From positions 87,363,406 to 87,427,405 of the forward strand of contig OZ023267.1 in the NCBI GenBank assembly GCA_964006375.1: a stretch of DNA of 64,000 nucleotides, given 5' to 3'. The position numbers and the translations under genes are program-made. The notes below the pieces were generated by a model, which ran no database searches, was not told the DNA's origin, and saw only the letters and a list, made by a program, of their open reading frames with translations. Positions 24,365 through 35,692 of this stretch are shown here, piece by piece (position 1 is the stretch's first letter; every line of letters begins with the position of its first letter). Source of the stretch: Tillus elongatus. Lineage: Eukaryota; Arthropoda; Insecta; Coleoptera; Cleridae.

Positions 24365-24992
24365 ATGACGAAAAGTGTAATAGACATGGCCGTTACTAGG
24401 AAATGATTTTAAGAGAGGCATTTTAGCAGGCGCATCTGGTTGTGGAAAAACAAATGTTATGGTTTCACTTTTCGTACATGCGAAGGGTCTTAGATTTGAA
24501 AATATATATGTGTATTCTAAGTACTTGAACCAATCAAAATATCAATATCCCAGATCTCTTTTGCAACCTATACCCGGCTATTCTGAATACGAAAACGGAA
24601 ATCAGATAATCACCCCTAATCAGATTAAACCGAATTCAGTAGTTATATACCATAATATAGTTTGTTGTAATCAAAGCATTGTCAGGGACAATTTTTCTTT
24701 CGGGCTTCACAATAAAGCTGATTGCTTTTATTTGTGTCAGACTTATTCTTCAATGCCGAAACAGCTGATTCGAAATAATGCAAATGTGTTAAGCATATTC
24801 AAACAAGATAACACTAATTTGAAACACGTATATGACGTTCACGTTAAGGTTGACATGCCGTTTCAGAAATTTAAGGATTTGTGTTCTTACTGTTGGAAAG
24901 AATTGATTGGTTCTTTGGTTATAAATAAGGAATTTCCTATCCATTGCAGTAGATATAGGAAATGTTTTGACGTTTATTTATATATAGATTAA
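24365..24992 (+). pseudogene. packaging ATPase (A32/FtsK-HerA type)
   Basis: About 209 codons. The Walker A motif GASGCGKT lies at 24,429-24,452 (frame open to 24,992). Typical family features follow: LRFENIYVYSKYLNQSKYQY, then FGLHNKADCFYLCQTYSSMP, KQLIRNNANVLSIFKQD and, at the end, RYRKCFDVYLYI. The enzyme pumps DNA into capsids. Between the Met at 24,365 and 24,400 there is a frameshift. The Walker B strand, normally ending in two acidic residues, reads VVIYHNIV, so both acids are gone and the protein would be inactive. It is first in the plus-strand block, 35 bp before the next gene. Confidence 0.8.
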
Positions 24993-25026
24993 ACAAGATT
25001 TCAGTTCATCAGTATATGTCAAACAA

Positions 25027-26014
25027 TTGAACAAGATGAGTGAAAACGTTACCAGAGAACTTCTAAAAACGAGAAAAGCTTTGAAACAGAAATTGCAACG
25101 TTTAAAAGCTGATATTTTGGAATCTTCACCCAAAAGGGAAGAGGAGTTGAAACCCATCTCCGAAACTTTAAAAGAACTTATTTCTGATATAAAAACAGAA
25201 AAGATCCTTCCAAAAGTTAAGCCTAAAGAGGAAAAACAAAAAATGTCTATTCCTACAAACGCCGCTCCATCACAACAACCTCAACGGTTATTTGCACCCG
25301 AATTTTCGAATTATGAAGTGTTTTCTGCACAACTTGAAATTTCTGACACCTAATCAAATATTCTTGAAATTACAAGAGCAGATGTTGATAGAATGGTAAA
25401 TGATTCATCCTTTATTGTCTATTTACAACAACATTCAGCACTACTTAGACAATATGTTGAAGAGATTTATACACTAATTATCGTTTTGATCATAAATACG
25501 GAATAAGACATAACTTAACGACTGACAAATTTCACATCAGTGACTTCGAAGTTAATTTTGATAAGGATGATATCATTATTAAAGGAGCCAAATATAAAGG
25601 TAGCCCAGGTCTATACAAACTACTGTTTAAGAAAGAGCCCATTGGATATACAGATAAAGATGCGTACGACTATAATGACATTTTAAAGCGAACCAATGCA
25701 AATCGCAGGAACTATAATCCCAATGAGCAAATTTCCGGTAATAAAACCAGAAAGTATAGGACTGTATTCAGCCAGGTGCAAAACGCCCCCGCTCTGGTTC
25801 ACAACCTACATTTACGTTTCCTACAAGAACGCACGCATGACAGGGACTTATGAGGTGGAATAAGAAGTCAAAAAACTATCTTTACTGGGATGATCTTAAC
25901 GAGTTAGTTGATAGATTGAGACTCCTTGCATCTAGGAATGCTGGCAATAACGGCAATGATAATGAAATTATTCCAATAATTGAAGAATTGCGGGAGAAAG
26001 ATATAATTGTATAA
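25027..26014 (+). pseudogene. conserved Polinton-associated protein (YKGSPGL type)
   Basis: About 329 codons over three frames. The N-terminus (MSENVTRELLKTRKALKQKL) is a predicted coiled coil followed by a Lys/Pro/Gln linker. The middle has KYGIRHNLTTDKFHISDFEV and IIIKGAKYKGSPGLYKLLFK, then YNDILKRTNANRRNYNPNEQ. The C-terminus has YLYWDDLNELVDRLRLLASR and NEIIPIIEELREKDIIV. All blocks occur in this order in one uncharacterised protein widespread in insect genomes beside Polinton-like genes. Its biochemical role is unknown to me. Stops at 25,351 and frameshifts near 25,450 and 25,850 break it. The neighbours are the ATPase upstream and two small ORFs downstream. Confidence 0.6.
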
Positions 26015-26051
26015 ATAAACATCATTTTTATTGTGCATTACCAGTGCGACT

Positions 26052-26342
26052 ATGACTTTGGACAAGTTTGAAAGAAAAATTTATAACTATGTGGATAAGC
26101 TAAAGAGAAAACTGTCGCAAACAATAATATTAACATATTTTGGAAAAAAATCATTTTATAACATAATCTTTCTAGCACCTAATTTAACACATACAAAAAT
26201 CTTTAGGTTTGATGCGGAAAGAGATAAACTTAATAAAAGACCGACACCTGAAGTGATAATCTTTTTTAATGGAGAACAAACATCTGCAGATAAAATGGTT
26301 GACAGGAAAATAAAGTCTGGTGACAGAATGCATTTTACCTAG
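26052..26342 (+). CDS. small ORF of the Polinton-like block, copy 1
   Basis: An open frame of 96 residues from the Met at 26,052 (an in-frame Met at 26,031 is also possible). It starts MTLDKFERKIYNYVDKLKRK and ends with FDAERDKLNK and RKIKSGDRMHF. The next small frame downstream has the same start and end motifs, so the two are paralogues. Function unknown. It lies 38 bp after the YKGSPGL-type gene. Confidence 0.4.
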   Translation: MTLDKFERKIYNYVDKLKRKLSQTIILTYFGKKSFYNIIFLAPNLTHTKIFRFDAERDKLNKRPTPEVIIFFNGEQTSADKMVDRKIKSGDRMHFT

Positions 26343-26522
26343 GTGGAAAATACTAAGACCGTGATTTTTCATATTAAAATAACTTTAAGATGCCCTCTAA
26401 AAGTGCCAGGGAGTTGATCGTATGAATGCAAAACACTTAGCAATTATAGATAGAAGATAGAACGACTTAAATTCATTAACGACATATAAAAGGAAGCACT
26501 GTCAAACTCAATTAGTCTAAAT

Positions 26523-26767
26523 ATGACTTTGGATAAGTTTGTTAGACAAATTGATGAAGATGCTAACATGGTGCGGAAAAAGCTATGGCAAATACTCACC
26601 ATATCTAGCCATGAAAATCCCAAAGCGTTCCCCGCAGAATCTTCCCGATCGACCATATTTCCCACAACTATATTTTTGAATTCGATGCAGAAATTGATAA
26701 TTTAGTCGGTGTCAAAGTTAAAACGGGTGATGATATATATTTCGAATATATTTCGACGAGCAGTTGA
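26523..26767 (+). pseudogene. small ORF of the Polinton-like block, copy 2
   Basis: It starts MTLDKFVRQIDEDANMVRKK and continues ILTISSHENPKAFPAES. After a frameshift near 26,670 it ends FEFDAEIDNLVGVKVKTGDD before the TGA at 26,765. The start (MTLDKF) and end (FDAE-D, K-K-GD) match copy 1. Copy 2 retains a central 'SSHENPKAFP' stretch that copy 1 lacks, so neither is clearly the ancestral form. Confidence 0.45.
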
Positions 26768-26796
26768 TCTGAATTTTTTTTAGAAATAACATTAAG

Positions 26797-27415
26797 ATGT
26801 CCCCTAAAACTGTCGAGAAATGGGTGGTGACAGAACTTCACAAATCGGCAAGGAGAGATTATAGAAGAAGACGAGTATTAGTGAAAGGGTTGAATTGTCT
26901 GTTTCAAGATGATCTGGTGGAAATGCTTCCTTATTCAAAATTAAATCGTGGATATAAATAATATTTAGTAGTGGTCAATGTTTTTTCAGAATTTGTCTGG
27001 GCGAGATCTTCAAAAAGTAAAACGGCTAAAGAGGTATCAAAAGTTATGAAGAAAATTCTACAATCACTAAAAAATTCACCCAAAAATTTGCAGACAGACC
27101 TCGGAAGGGATAAATGAAATCAGATTTCAAGGCTCTAATGAACGAATTCAAAATAAATCATTACAATACCTATTCAAATTTGAAAGCTAGCATATGTGAA
27201 CGCGTTAATAGAACATTAAAAACTATGATGTGGAAATAATTCAGCATGCGAGGAAACTATAAGTGGCTAGATTTACTTCCCAAAATTGTTTCGCAACATA
27301 ACAACCGGGTAGATAGAACCATTGGAATAAAACTTGCTGCTGTGCTTAAGAAGCACGAAAAAGCTATTTTAAAATCATCTTTTAGTCATATGAAGGCCGT
27401 TATATACACACACAC
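26797..27415 (+). pseudogene. retroviral-type integrase of the Polinton-like element
   Basis: From the Met at 26,797 the frame gives MSPKTVEKWVVTELHKSARR, then RVLVKGLNCLFQDDLVEMLP (first catalytic Asp) and YLVVVNVFSEFVWARSSKSK. LQTDLGRDK follows near 27,090 (second Asp). Other frames hold HYNTYSNLKASICERVNRTL near 27,158-27,215 (catalytic Glu) and NYKWLDLLPKIVSQHNNRVD near 27,256. The order and spacing fit the DDE integrase of Polintons and relatives, which inserts the element. There are at least four stops or frameshifts. The C-terminus runs into the (AT)n tract. Confidence 0.8.
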
Positions 27416-27418
27416 ACC

Positions 27419-27545
<127 letters not shown>

Positions 27546-27695
27546 CAATAGTTTTACAAATATAAAGCTATTCGATGAAACATGAAAATGTGCAATGCAC
27601 AATCAAATGTTTAAAAATTAAATGTGTTACATTTTTAAAATGTCACTAGACAATCATAGCTATTACAAACACTTTATGCAAAACAACATCTACAA

Positions 27696-28384
27696 CTAGG
27701 TGAAAAGAGAACGTTGACTGTAAAAATTCTGCTGTGGATATCGGTTGAACTCTTTTAGATTCGGATATTGATTAATAAGCTCCATCACAGCACAAACGTT
27801 TTCTAAATTCGGAGTTGTTGAGACTTTATTCAGAATGAAGTTAGCAATGTCGACGTGCCCTGAGTGCACATTGGACACTAAAGATGTGAAATAATTCAAC
27901 AAATCTTGTTTCTTCAACATATAAATTTTGTATGCGATGAGGTTTGTTAGTTCAAATAACTTGCAAACCGATTCAATCCCCAGATATACACCCACCATAC
28001 TTATCTTCTATTTTTACAATTTTAATATCTTTAAACCATTCAAATGTTAGGTTGATTGCATAATTTTGTTATTGATAAAACTCCTCCTGATTATTCGAAA
28101 AGAAGAAAATCATAATGAGCCCTTTACAACTCCGAAATTCTATCCATTTCTCTTCATTAAAGATGATTGATTCACCTTTAAGACCTTGTATTCCAATAAA
28201 TGGTTAAAAATTGAAGTCATAGGCTAAACCAACACACAAATTTAGATTTAGAAGGCCTGATATGATATCGCTTTTTACAAATTGTAGTCACAATATTTTT
28301 CTGGTTTTCGCTTTCTGAACACTGTCTTTTGCAAGTATCAGGAGCGGCATTTTTAATTGTATTTGAAACATTGCAGGTATTCAT
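27696..28384 (-). pseudogene. unrecognised gene of the Polinton-like element
   Basis: Open pieces on the minus strand line up from a Met at 28,384 (MNTCNVSNTIKNAAPDTCKR) through DIISGLLNLNLCVGLAYDFN and IGIQGLKGESIIFNEEKWIE to a last frame (27,998-27,696) with KIYMLKKQDLLNYFTSLVSN. About 229 codons with frameshifts. The segments keep protein-like composition throughout, so a real gene is likely. I do not recognise the fold. Its position between integrase and polymerase suggests a replication-side or accessory gene. Confidence 0.4.
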
Positions 28385-28602
28385 TGTCAACAGTTAAAGG
28401 TGCACTGATGACAGAAATCTTAAACGCAGAGCTTTATACTGCATTTCACCTCCTCTTACTACATTGCAGATGTTATTTTACATCCCGTCCCCCTAACATA
28501 CAAACTAAAAGGAATTCTTAATAATGTACCACTACAGCTAAAGTTGTTAACATTAAAATTGTTCGGTTATTTGCAGTAACGATGATAAACTAGATTTATA
28601 GG

Positions 28603-29311
28603 TTACTTTAACAAAAAATTGTACAGACATTTCAATGATTGAACATAATCTTCAGCTTTTGTAGATGGCCATTTATCGCAGCATGGCCCATACTTCCATC
28701 CAACGTTTTCATTGAGAGATGCTTGATCTATATTTTTCTGGAACCATTTTAAAACTTCGTTATGTCGCTGATTGCGTTCTGGATCGAAAATAAAACTTAC
28801 GCTGTGATGTCTTGCAGATTTTAAGATGGCATTTAATAGGTTAGTATCCGCAAAATATGCAGTTTGACAAATGCACTCATCGAGAAGTTCTTGAGTATTA
28901 TTATAAAAATTGGAAATATTTCTTGTTGATGCCTTGACAGCGATTTTGGCTGAGCAGTGTTATCGAATAATACTTTTCATACACAAATTCCTTAAAAAGG
29001 TTAATAAACTCGTCCGGAGTTACAGATTCCAAATTATTATCTGTAAGCGCTTGCAAAGTGTCTGCCATCAGTTTGTCAAGTAACAGCTTCTTCTCGCTTA
29101 TATGTGCTACAATCTTCGCGGTGCATTTGTCAAAGTGTGCAACCCACAGAAAAGTTTGATCAGGTAAAACAAGTTTATCTAAAATGGTTCTTAAGAATCT
29201 AATATCATTTTCAGTTACACAATTATTTACCATTTTTCTCAATTCTTTTTTAACAACTTTACGTGTAGCACTACACAGACGCAAAAATAAAGTAAAGTAT
29301 CTGGTTTTCAC
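28603..29311 (-). pseudogene. unrecognised gene next to the polymerase
   Basis: About 236 codons. The first 136 are open from the Met at 29,311 (CSATRKVVKKELRKMVNNCV, then TILDKLVLPDQTFLWVAHFD). After the stop at 28,901 a second frame continues with LLDECICQTAYFADTNLLNA and VGWKYGPCCDKWPSTKAEDY to a TAA at 28,603. It follows the polymerase on the same strand with only about 75 bp between them. No family recognised. One frameshift is visible. Confidence 0.4.
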
Positions 29312-29386
29312 TCATGTTTAAAATTAAACTAAGATATCTTTGAAAGTAAGTCTTTTTATAAGAAGGTAGATTCTCTCCCCCCTTCT

Positions 29387-32300
29387 TTAGCAACCATCGT
29401 TCTGACATTCATTCAATAAACTTATGAGCATATCTAGAGGCTCTTCATCAGAGGGATTTGATATCGAAGGTATGTCTTTGTGACCTCACGCTAAACTGTG
29501 AAACGAAGAAAGGGGGAAGTATCTCGTATCATCGGTATTGGACAGGGCAATTTTACACAAAAAGTTTGTAAATATTATGTGACATTCAGATTTGAAAACG
29601 TACATGTGTAAATCAACAGTAAATCTGACTGCGCTCATCCTCTATTATTTCTTTATAATGCACCAAATCCAATTGTTTTGCAATGCTATATTTGCTAACT
29701 CCTTTAGCTATTTTACAACCATAATCAATGGATTTTATGCAACTAGCTATTGAGCTAGTACCATAATATTCATCAATGGTTTTCCTTTATATTCATCTTT
29801 CATTATGCCAATAATAGAATCCGTTACTGGCAGATCATGCATACTTATATAAAGATAATTTGAAGTGCTAATATGTTTTTTAAAATATTCCTAAACATTT
29901 TCAGTTTTCACATATATTATTAATGAATCGGTGTCCCTGTATAGCAAGGTTACGTTATATTTATAGAGATGTTTAAGAAAATTGTAAAAAAAGTCGTAAA
30001 TGTTTTTGAGGTGTGCGGTATTGAGAATCCGACATCTAAGGCTTACTATAATGTATGAGACTTCTTTTCATCTCAATAGCCACTATATTTTCACTGAAAA
30101 TTTTCAAATCTTGGCTTTGCTAATATAATTTTCAGCACCTTTTATTTGACGGTTTTTACTAAATTGTGTAGCAAGTTTTATGTCAACTCTTTCTTTCCAA
30201 ATTTTCTATTATTTACCCTACATACAATTTATCATTTTCTTAAAACTATCCTCCAAACTATTTCTGGCAGAGTTTCTCAGATTAGTGTTGAGTTCTATGT
30301 AAGGTTTCAAAAAAGGTGACTGAAGATTTGAGCGCTCCGTGAATTCGACTGAGTTTTAAACCATTTCGCATACATTGTTTCAGAGCTCGATAGTGAATTA
30401 CGTACAGTTTTTTATCTTCCAAGTAATGTATTAATTTCGCACTTTTACTACCAGGAGGTATTTCATTTTCTGGGCAAAGGGGCAAATCGTTGAAGTGATC
30501 ATGAAGGTGTTTGGGAATAATCAAGTCAATTCAAAAACATATCCTGTCGATGATGTATCAGATAAATCAAAAACAGCAAGAGTTCAATTTCTTGGCTTCC
30601 TAACCATTCAAAATTTGCAGTTGGAAGATACTGTTGCATACTATAGCCACAAAAGTTAATGGCGTCATAGTATACAAGATATGAGGATTCTTTTGACGGG
30701 TCATAGTTGGGTAGGAACTTACTGTTCGCTATGGCTCTTCTACTAACACATGTGCTTACTCCTTCACGTATTCCCCGTTTGAAACGATTTTTCACAGATG
30801 TGACATGATGTGGCATTTTGAAAACTTAAACTATCTTGCTTGGACATTCTTATTGGAACAATTCTTTTCAAATACTTATATAACAGTTTTAAGTGTTCCT
30901 CGAGTTTTGAAATAAACACCTCAGTAGCGTCTTCGTTTCTGTATAGAATGAGCTTTGATTCGGAATCATCGAATAAACACTTAACGTAATATGCGAAAGA
31001 GCAAGGCTTATGCTCATATTTCTTTATAGTCGTTTTGTCATCATCAGACGGTTCGTTTTCAACCAGGCCAAGGATGCATTCAAAGTCTGCATATATGCAG
31101 AAAGGTGCTCGAATTTGCTATTGGAAGTTTTCAACTTTTAGCACATTTTCCATGACCGTCTGACCTAATCTAACCTTTTTAGTAATTTTCTCTGGCAATT
31201 TTGTAAGTATAAAATTACAGTCGTGAGCCTTGTGTGTTAAAAGCTTTTCTTCATAGGAAAAGTATTGCAAACGTCCATCGCAAAAATGCTTGACACCTCG
31301 ATTTTTTGAAATTTGTGAAGAAACTAACCTTGAGACAATTTTTATATGACAACAATTATATTTGCCTGTAGAGTCATCAATGTGCAGCAAGTTAATATGA
31401 ACAGGTAGCTTCTTTGCAGTATAATGCAACGGTCGCATGACTTGATGAGTCCATTTACCGTTTAGAAAAAGCCTCTCTAAGCCATAAACGTTAATGGAAA
31501 TATTATTTTTATTTTCAAAGACTTTGATAGATTCTACAGAAACTGGAAATTGCAAGTCTTCGTAATGTAGGTTTGGAACATTTAAAAGTGAGGATAAGAA
31601 TTTGTAGAAGTGCAAGAACCAATAGGTTCAATGAGCGCTGCCACTATTGCCCACGCAAAGCAACATTCATCATTATTCTTAATATTCATTACTGCCTTCT
31701 TCTTTGAAACCTCTCTTGGCAATCGTAAGTATGTTAAAGCTCTTAAAGGGTTAAATTTGCAAATATTAACTTCTAAATATAATTTTTTTTCAAGCACCCA
31801 CCCCGAGTCTCTCTTGGCAAAGTCAGAAGCTTTCTGATCAATTTCTTCAACATATATATCAAAAATTTCGTTCAAATTTGTTAAGCGAGTTACAATTTTA
31901 TTTGCAGTGATTTTATTTCTCTAACATCCTTATAAGGATGTTAAAGCGAAGAGTTCCATATTACATTTAAATGAAGTGTCCTTCACATGTTCAATTTTTA
32001 ATAAATTTACAATGTTGTTTTTAACACTATTTAAATAATTTCAAATAGATAGCCCCACATATTGAGACGTCACTTTATAGCTCCAAATGCGCATTTTAAA
32101 GGCGCTTCTGCAAATATTAATGTCATTACTTAAAGGTTTTTCAAAGTGTGATCTATGTTTAAGTGATCTAATGTGAGCTGACTAACAGTTATATGGAACA
32201 GTTCGATCGCACGGAATACGATATTTGGTACCTGAGTTCGGACTTTGGTTTCCAGATGACGATGATTGATGCGAAACATGAGATGAAACATCGATTTTAC

Positions 32301-32715
32301 CATCTAGTATTGAATGTTTTGGAACATCAACTCCTCAGTCTAATGTTGAGTCAAGTGAAGGTATGTCAGCAGCGGTCGATGTTGATGGCAGCTGATTCTG
32401 CTTTGCATCAATAGACGCTGATGTCGATTGTGCACCAGTCTGCTGCGAAACTCGACCGTCTGATGTTGAAGGTATTGCGAGTGGAGGCATATCAGCAGCA
32501 GGTGATACTTATTGCTGCTAATTCTGCATCGGATCAGTAGATGGTGATGATAAAGGCGATTGTGCACCTGCCTGTTGCGAGACTCCACCGGCTGATGTTG
32601 CGAGTAGAGGCATATCAGCAGCAGTTGATGTTGATGGGGTCTAATTCTGAATCGCGTCATATAAATGTTAATCCGTAGAGAGTTGGACCCTTATAGGTCC
32701 TCGATTTGTGTTCAT
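29387..32715 (-). pseudogene. family B DNA polymerase, protein-primed type
   Basis: Reading leftward: a low-complexity N-terminal region with tandem repeats (32,352-32,650), then FAKRDSGWVLEKKLYLEVNI near 31,800 and MNIKNNDECCFAWAIVAALI. The exonuclease motif CIYADFECILG lies near 31,080 and a zinc-type CHICEKSF near 30,800. Polymerase motif A reads YYDAINFCGYSMQQYLP near 30,650, and LIHYLEDKKLYVIHYRALKQ follows near 30,400. Motif C LLYRDTDSLIIYV lies at 29,920-29,940. The catalytic acids of exo I, motif A and motif C are kept. Frames change at least six times and stops are frequent from 30,280 down. About 1,100 codons, the size usual for Polinton polymerases. The start at 32,715 is tentative. 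Confidence 0.85.
32352..32650. repeat. ~125-bp tandem repeat in the polymerase N-terminal region
   Basis: The anchor GGYATRTCAGCAGC begins at about 32,359, 32,487 and 32,610. On the minus strand the units encode variants of 'STAADMPLLAT...GVSQQAGAQS'. It lies in the disordered N-terminus of the polymerase gene. Confidence 0.75.
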
Positions 32716-32824
32716 GACACCCCGTTGAAAGAATCATCGTTCTAAAAAATGTCACTATCACCTCCCGCACTGTCACCGCCAACCTGGGAATCATTGTTCG
32801 CACTATCTTCCCCACTGATGCTGG

Positions 32825-33172
32825 CTAACGGTCTTTCACACCAGCCTCAGCGGGGAAATCACCGTTCACAACATTGTCACTCTCTTCCCCGCCGACCCCA
32901 ATGTCCACTTCATCACCCACCATTGATCCTCCCTCACCATAACCGTCGCGACCACTCGAGTCTTCTGCCGGAGCGATTGCGAATGATGACACATCTGCAT
33001 CAGGCAGAATATCACCATAGTTTTCAGCAATGAATTCTGCTAAAAACTCTTGTAATGTAGCGTCAACCATGACAACTTCGCTGACATCATTGACAATCGT
33101 TCCGACATCTTCACGTAGTTCTCCACTATCAGCCCTGGTGGTACTTGCTCTATCTCCCTGTCGCACTACCAC
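32825..33172 (-). CDS. acidic ORF upstream of the polymerase
   Basis: An open frame of 115 residues, rich in Glu, Asp and Gly (FLAEFIAENYGDILPDADVS and DEVDIGVGGEESDNVV). No domain recognised. It may be the extreme N-terminus of the polymerase gene in another frame, or a separate small gene. The opposite strand is also open over part of this stretch. Confidence 0.25.
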   Translation of the reverse strand: MVVRQGDRASTTRADSGELREDVGTIVNDVSEVVMVDATLQEFLAEFIAENYGDILPDADVSSFAIAPAEDSSGRDGYGEGGSMVGDEVDIGVGGEESDNVVNGDFPAEAGVKDR

Positions 33173-33439
33173 GTTCTGGAGAATCTTGACCTGACAATCT
33201 GCACAATTTTTGTGTAAACATTAATATGGTAATCGACGCTGTTTCGTATTTAAAGCTTTCTCCAAAACAGATTGATTACTTTGTAGCAGGGCACAATATA
33301 TGTCGTCCTACACTAAAACACAGGGGCGCCATTTTCACGTACTCACATTTCCTGCTTAACTTAAACTTGTCACGAACTGAACTGAATTCACGCTCCTGCT
33401 CTCTTGCTTCCTATTTACACATTCTACGAGATAAATTGT

Positions 33440-33452
33440 GGGGGGGGGGGGG
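33440..33452. repeat. G13 homopolymer
   Basis: Thirteen G in a row, just before the CAAGGTC array. Length may be a sequencing or assembly artefact. Confidence 0.9.
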
Positions 33453-33457
33453 ATTCT

Positions 33458-33530
33458 CAAGGTCAAGGCCACATAAATTGTCAAGGTCGTGTAAATATTC
33501 AAGGTCAAATACATTTTCAAGGACAAGGGC
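33458..33530. repeat. CAAGGTC array, left part, interrupted by the errantivirus-like element
   Basis: CAAGGTC/CAAGGAC anchors at 33,458, 33,482, 33,500 and 33,518. The same type of array resumes on the far side of the element at about 41,198-41,305. Confidence 0.7.
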
Positions 33531-33548
33531 GTTAAACCGTTGTGTGAA

Positions 33549-33552
33549 CGCG
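33549..33552. repeat. target-site duplication of the errantivirus-like element, left
   Basis: CGCG, also present at 41,113-41,116. It fits the YRYR target preference and 4-bp duplication of errantiviruses. Confidence 0.8.
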
Positions 33553-33970
33553 ACTTAACTTCACGGTTAAGACGTTTGAATTTTTAAAACAATTTATTTA
33601 ATACTTTGAACAATCAATACATAATTACTTAGTTACAAAAAATGAATAATATATAATACTTAAAATAAGACGATCAACCTACATGTGATCCAGTCTCTGC
33701 ACTCGGTGTGCTAATGACTGACTCGGAACAAGAATGAACGGTTCTACCTCTGTGATTAGCCTCTTTATAGTCTTCCCTCCAGGCGTGGCACTATTGTCTC
33801 TGGATAACAAGGAATCTGCTGATGTTGATTCTCACAGTGATATTCCGTTCTACTTGCACTTTGAACCTGCAAGTTCTTGGCTCCGTTAAGACGGCGGCTG
33901 ACTCAGCGGTTCTTACCGTGGGAAGGCGACATTGTATTATAATGGGCCATTGTTTGGGCTCCATTTATCT
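33553..33970 (-). repeat. 3' LTR of the errantivirus-like element
   Basis: On the minus strand it begins AGATAAATGG and ends GTTAAGT. The AG start is usual for this group. It contains a TATA-like ACTATAAAGAGG near 33,765 and AATAAA near 33,597. A short palindrome (CTTAAC...GTTAAG) lies at its 3' end. Confidence 0.95.
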
Positions 33971-33972
33971 CC

Positions 33973-35692
33973 TCACCTTTTTAAAGACGAAGCTATGGTT
34001 CGTTCCGGATTTTCAACGGAAATCCGGGACTCGGTGGTTCCTGTTTTTGTTCCTTTATCTTCTTTGCGGGTTCTTCGTTTCTTCAACCCCATTCGGACGG
34101 CTATCGTTGTGATGGTTATTAAGACAGCTATGTACAGTAATATTGTCCATATACTCAGGTGATGGATTGGTATTGTTATAGGTCCTGGTATATTTTGTTT
34201 AATTTTTTGAAGTTGGTGTTGGATTTGATTGATGTTGTGTAGCTGTACGTTTTCTAATGATATTTCGGGTACTGGTCCTGGATTTGGTTGATCTTCTTGA
34301 ATGGGGGTTTCTAGTGTAGGCAGGTTGAATAGTTGTTGTGTTTCTGCTGTTGCTGGACCGGTCTTGTAAATTTTGTTGCCTATGGTTAATTGGCAATTTG
34401 GTTGCAGGTTGATTAATTTTGTACCCTTGATGATGTTGGTCCACTCCTGTTCCTTGCAAGTTATTCTGGCGTTAGTTTCTTCGGGTGCTATAACTATATA
34501 CTGACTGGTTCCATATCTCGAAACTGTGGTTCTATTAATTTTGACTAATTCTTGATTACAATTGTTAATAGGTTTTTGAAATTTTATTAGCTTTATTTCA
34601 CATGGGTTTTGATCATTCATGGTTGTTGGATTGTCGTCTTTGCAAAAATATATTTGGTTCTTTAAATTTTGACATTCTTCATTACGATAGGCATATTGTT
34701 TACTGCTTAGGATAAGGTATTTGGTTCTAGGAATTATCATGGTAAAAAGGTGTGTCTTTCTAGGGACAGGTAATGTATATAATTGATAATAATCATATTC
34801 TGATTCATCTACCAGAGGTATTTCTATTTGAAATATAATTTTGAAATTGTTTTGGACGGCTTTTATTTTAAAGACTTTTTCGTATAGATTTAGATCAGTG
34901 GTTGTTATTACTTTAGTATTAGTTGCATAATTTTGGATTTTATTGATTTCTTTTATTATAAATGTTGGTTTTAGTATGGATGTGTGAAAGATTCTTAATT
35001 TTGCAAAAGTGATGGCATTTTCTGTTGTTAGTGCTATTTCTTGAATATTGTTTAATAATTGTCCTAGCTGCATGAGTAACTCTAGGATCTTAATGCGATG
35101 ATAGTGAGTTAATTGTTCACTTCGCAGGCTTTCTACTGTATTACCTAATTCATTTATCCTATTTACTATCGTGCCTTGGTTATGACTCAATCCTACTATC
35201 GTGTTATTAAACTCGACTATTGCCTCGATCATGATTGAATTTTGAGACCTAAAAACTTCATGAATTTTATTTTGATGTGTCGTTAAGACTTCTAATGCTT
35301 GTTGAATGCGTTCCCCATCTTGTGAATCGAGATTCCCCGTGATTGACTTAAATATAGAACCTAGTCCGTTTATTAGGCCACGTTTTCGTCTATTAATAAT
35401 ATTGTTATTCGGAAAAATCCTATAAAATATATCGTCTACATTATCTATGGTGAAATTCAATGTCAATATGAAATTATGATATTCAGAATGGTAATCTTTT
35501 GTCATGAAGGTAACTGTATTTGCGTAGTGTCCTTTTATTTGGTTGTAGTCTCTGTGTAATTGTGTCAAGTCATGTATGTGTATCAGATTCCAGTTGCTAG
35601 TCTCAGTGTATGCTGTGCCTAATTTCTTTGGTAACATGCCTGGGTTGTCTGTCAAGTCTTGTATTTGGGCTGTTATTCCCGTGACAAGGAAC
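33973..35692 (-). CDS. env: env, baculovirus F-like membrane fusion protein
   Basis: An open frame with 560 codons from the Met at 35,655 to 33,973. The reading is also open from a likely splice acceptor (TATTGCAG, ending at 35,693), giving FLVTGITAQIQDLTDNPGM; env of this group is usually translated from a spliced RNA, which would supply the first codons. A furin-type site INRRKRG lies near residue 90, followed by GLINGLGSIFKSITG (fusion-peptide-like), then a long heptad-rich helical region. Cysteines cluster at about residues 330-410. One transmembrane segment (IWTILLYIAVLITITTIAVR) lies near residues 500-520, then a basic cytoplasmic tail. Viral-type envelope for cell entry; domain order is complete. 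The frame is intact, which is striking beside the broken pol. Confidence 0.85.

Noticed and set aside
33458..33530. Terminal inverted repeat of the Polinton-like element formed by CAAGGTC arrays
   Set aside because: The arrays at both sides are in direct and not inverted orientation, so they are not TIRs as seen.
33822..34162. Plus-strand frames across the 3' LTR and env end
   Set aside because: Antisense shadows of the LTR and env; no independent motif.
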